From Phaseolus vulgaris (lineage: Eukaryota > Streptophyta > Magnoliopsida > Fabales > Fabaceae): a DNA stretch of 64,000 nucleotides. The DNA lies in the NCBI RefSeq assembly GCF_000499845.2, contig NC_023755.2:4206087-4270086 (forward strand), given 5' to 3'. A program made the translations under genes and the position numbers. Shown here piece after piece: positions 62,160 to 64,000 of the stretch. A model generated the notes under the pieces. The model made no database searches. It was not told the DNA's origin and saw only the letters and a list, made by a program, of their open reading frames with translations. Numbering within the stretch: position 1 is the first letter of the stretch; the number at the start of each line of letters is the position of its first letter.

Positions 62160-63000
62160 TTCTCCTTTATTAAGAAAGCCATTTAAACTAATAATAAATT
62201 TAAAAAACCTAAAAAAAACACTGATATTTAATTTTTAAATTTATTTTCAGTTATATTTATGAAGTGTTAAATTTTAGAGACCGATGAGTCAACGGATGGA
62301 ATGTGTTGATTAATTTGTTTGATGAATTAAATTAAAGCATGATTGGTGGTGCTACATAAATACCAATTAAGCGGAGACTTCTCCTTTGGGAAGTTATATA
62401 TCATTTAAATTTGTGCTTTAAAATAATGCAACTTATTCTAGTTAGGAAGAAAAAAAAAATGTATTGTCACGTTAGGATAAGTAATTTTTTTTTCTATTTA
62501 ATGTTTTAAAAATAGAGTTGTTCTGTTTAAAATTTATTCATAAACAAATAATGTAGCATTATTTATATATTTATAGAGTTCGGTTCTTCTATCACGATTC
62601 TTTTAGGAATCTTTAGGTGAGTTGAAAGAGAAAATTATGTATAAATAATTTTCTTTCTTGAATTCCTATAACTTTTGGGTATGGAACAATAATTTTTTAA
62701 TTGAAAAATATAAAATATGAGTATTTACTTTTCATGATTTTCACCTTCAACCCTTGTAATGAGCTAAAATAATTAAGAAAGGGTTAATAAAATGGAAAAG
62801 GTTGTACAAATTAGAATTATTGGAAGGGTTGGTCAATTTGATTAAATAGTTCAAAAGACCTAAATCATATCAATAATATGTAAGAACAAGTAGTGTAAAA
62901 AAATCAAGTTCTCTTCTAGAATATCTATAAATATAAGTAAATCACACAAGAAATAAAATAGGCTCAAATTTCATCGAACAGACGCAAGCATTTTGCTTAT
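62160..63000. other. AT-rich intergenic DNA
   Basis: No gene or recognisable element seen downstream of the tRNA. Confidence 0.6.
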
Positions 63001-64000
63001 ATACTTCATCTAATCAACTTTTGTTGGGTTATATGAAGTTGATACACGGTCAACATTCATTGGTACACGTCGAAGACTTATAAATGTTTACTTTGTGTGT
63101 GCATGTTGTAGGAACTAATTGAAGGAAATAAAAAAAGACAAAAGGTTGTAGAAACTAATGAAAGGTAAGTGCACAAGATTGCAAAATTGTTGAGGTGATC
63201 TCATACATTTTGATTTACTTCAATAGTATATATAATAAAATTAAGCTATAAAATAAAAATACTAACAGGCTTGTAAAGTGATCATTAATGCAATAATAAC
63301 AGTAAAATAGTTTAAGGGTAATAAAATCAGAATTAATAATAATAAAATATGAATTAATAACCAACAGAAATGTTATTCTATTTGTTTCTAGTAGGAGGAT
63401 CTCACTTTGAAGTGTTGATATAAGATCTTTTTGAAGAATGTGCTTAAAGATGTTGTACGCAAACAAGTTTTTTAAAAAGGCAAAATGATAATTTTGCGAA
63501 AGTCAACAAGCTTTGATGAGCCCTATGCTTTACACACTAAAGAGGAAATAAGTTACCTACCCTAGGTCTGATAAGTAATGTCGTGTATCAGAGCATTTAT
63601 GTGAAGAGATATTTATGCGGTATTTAAGATGAAATACATATAACCTCACAATGGTTCTTGAAGGATTTGCAACAACTATTTTCTTCTCAATTTTATATAA
63701 AGAAGATCTCTGTGAAGAAGAAAGATTGAAGAAACTCTTCCGATGAATATGAGAACAAGTTCTTGCAATCTTAACCAATCTTTAACCTTCTATTTATGAG
63801 AAAGAAAATTGTTTATTTTCATATTTATCTAAAAAAGAGTCTTTATCAGTAGGCATTTATCTTTTAGTGAGTGAAACCTATGAATGTTTAGTTCACAACC
63901 TTAATGCAAACAAAGTCTTTTAGCCATGAGTGCTTGACTGAACAATACTCGTGCTTAGCTAGAAGTAGTTGTGTTCTAATTAATTAATACTTGTGTTTAG
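63001..64000 (+). mobile_element. Possible LTR of the same family as 16140-17934, cut by window edge
   Basis: Near the edge, ACAATACTCGTGCTTAGCTAGAAGTAGTTGTG followed by AATACTTGTGTTTAG has the pattern of the minisatellite in the LTR at 17322-17530. A TATA-like TTTTATATAAAG lies at about 63692, at a similar distance upstream as in the other LTR. Start uncertain; the rest lies outside. Confidence 0.45.

Overview
This is nuclear DNA from a flowering plant, most likely a dicot and perhaps a legume of the Phaseolus/Vigna type. The legume guess is an impression from gene and transposon style, not a proof. Support for a plant nuclear genome is direct: many short exons with GT..AG introns, very AT-rich intergenic DNA, Ty1/copia, LINE and CACTA elements, a VQ-motif gene and a nuclear tRNA-Ser.

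Layout. Positions 1-8190 hold mitochondrial citrate synthase on the minus strand; 18 coding exons can be placed and the last lies beyond the left edge. Positions 7192-28769 form a large inverted duplication (P / P') of the 5' end and upstream flank of that gene. Its left arm carries a 4.85-kb copia element with perfect target duplications. Its centre carries a 3.44-kb CACTA element holding captured host sequence, including a piece of a V-ATPase subunit c gene. Positions 28771-39806 form a second inverted duplication (Q' / Q) of the CNX2 gene for molybdenum cofactor synthesis. The right copy (plus strand, 35993-39679) is intact. The left copy (minus strand) lost its promoter and exon 1. The two palindromes abut at one junction near 28770.

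Positions 40235-44380 hold a copia remnant, two non-autonomous DNA transposons and AT-rich DNA. A VQ-motif gene lies at 44382-44840 (minus), a small membrane-protein gene at 56758-57003 (minus), a RING-H2 E3 ligase gene at 61136-61792 (minus) and a tRNA-Ser(GCU) at 62065-62146 (plus). The DNA between them is AT-rich with scattered LINE, LTR and MITE pieces.

How it fits together. The structure P-P'-Q'-Q with one new junction, and with both palindromes about equally diverged in the stretches I compared by eye, suggests one rearrangement. A consequence is that the duplicated citrate synthase promoter and exons 1-3 (28028-28569) point straight into the antisense strand of the truncated CNX2 copy. 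An antisense or chimeric RNA against the intact CNX2 mRNA is therefore possible. Exons 2-4 of the two CNX2 copies, with their introns, show no difference over about 1.75 kb although the flanks differ by about 2-4 percent, which points to gene conversion. All identity figures here are hand comparisons of parts of the sequence.
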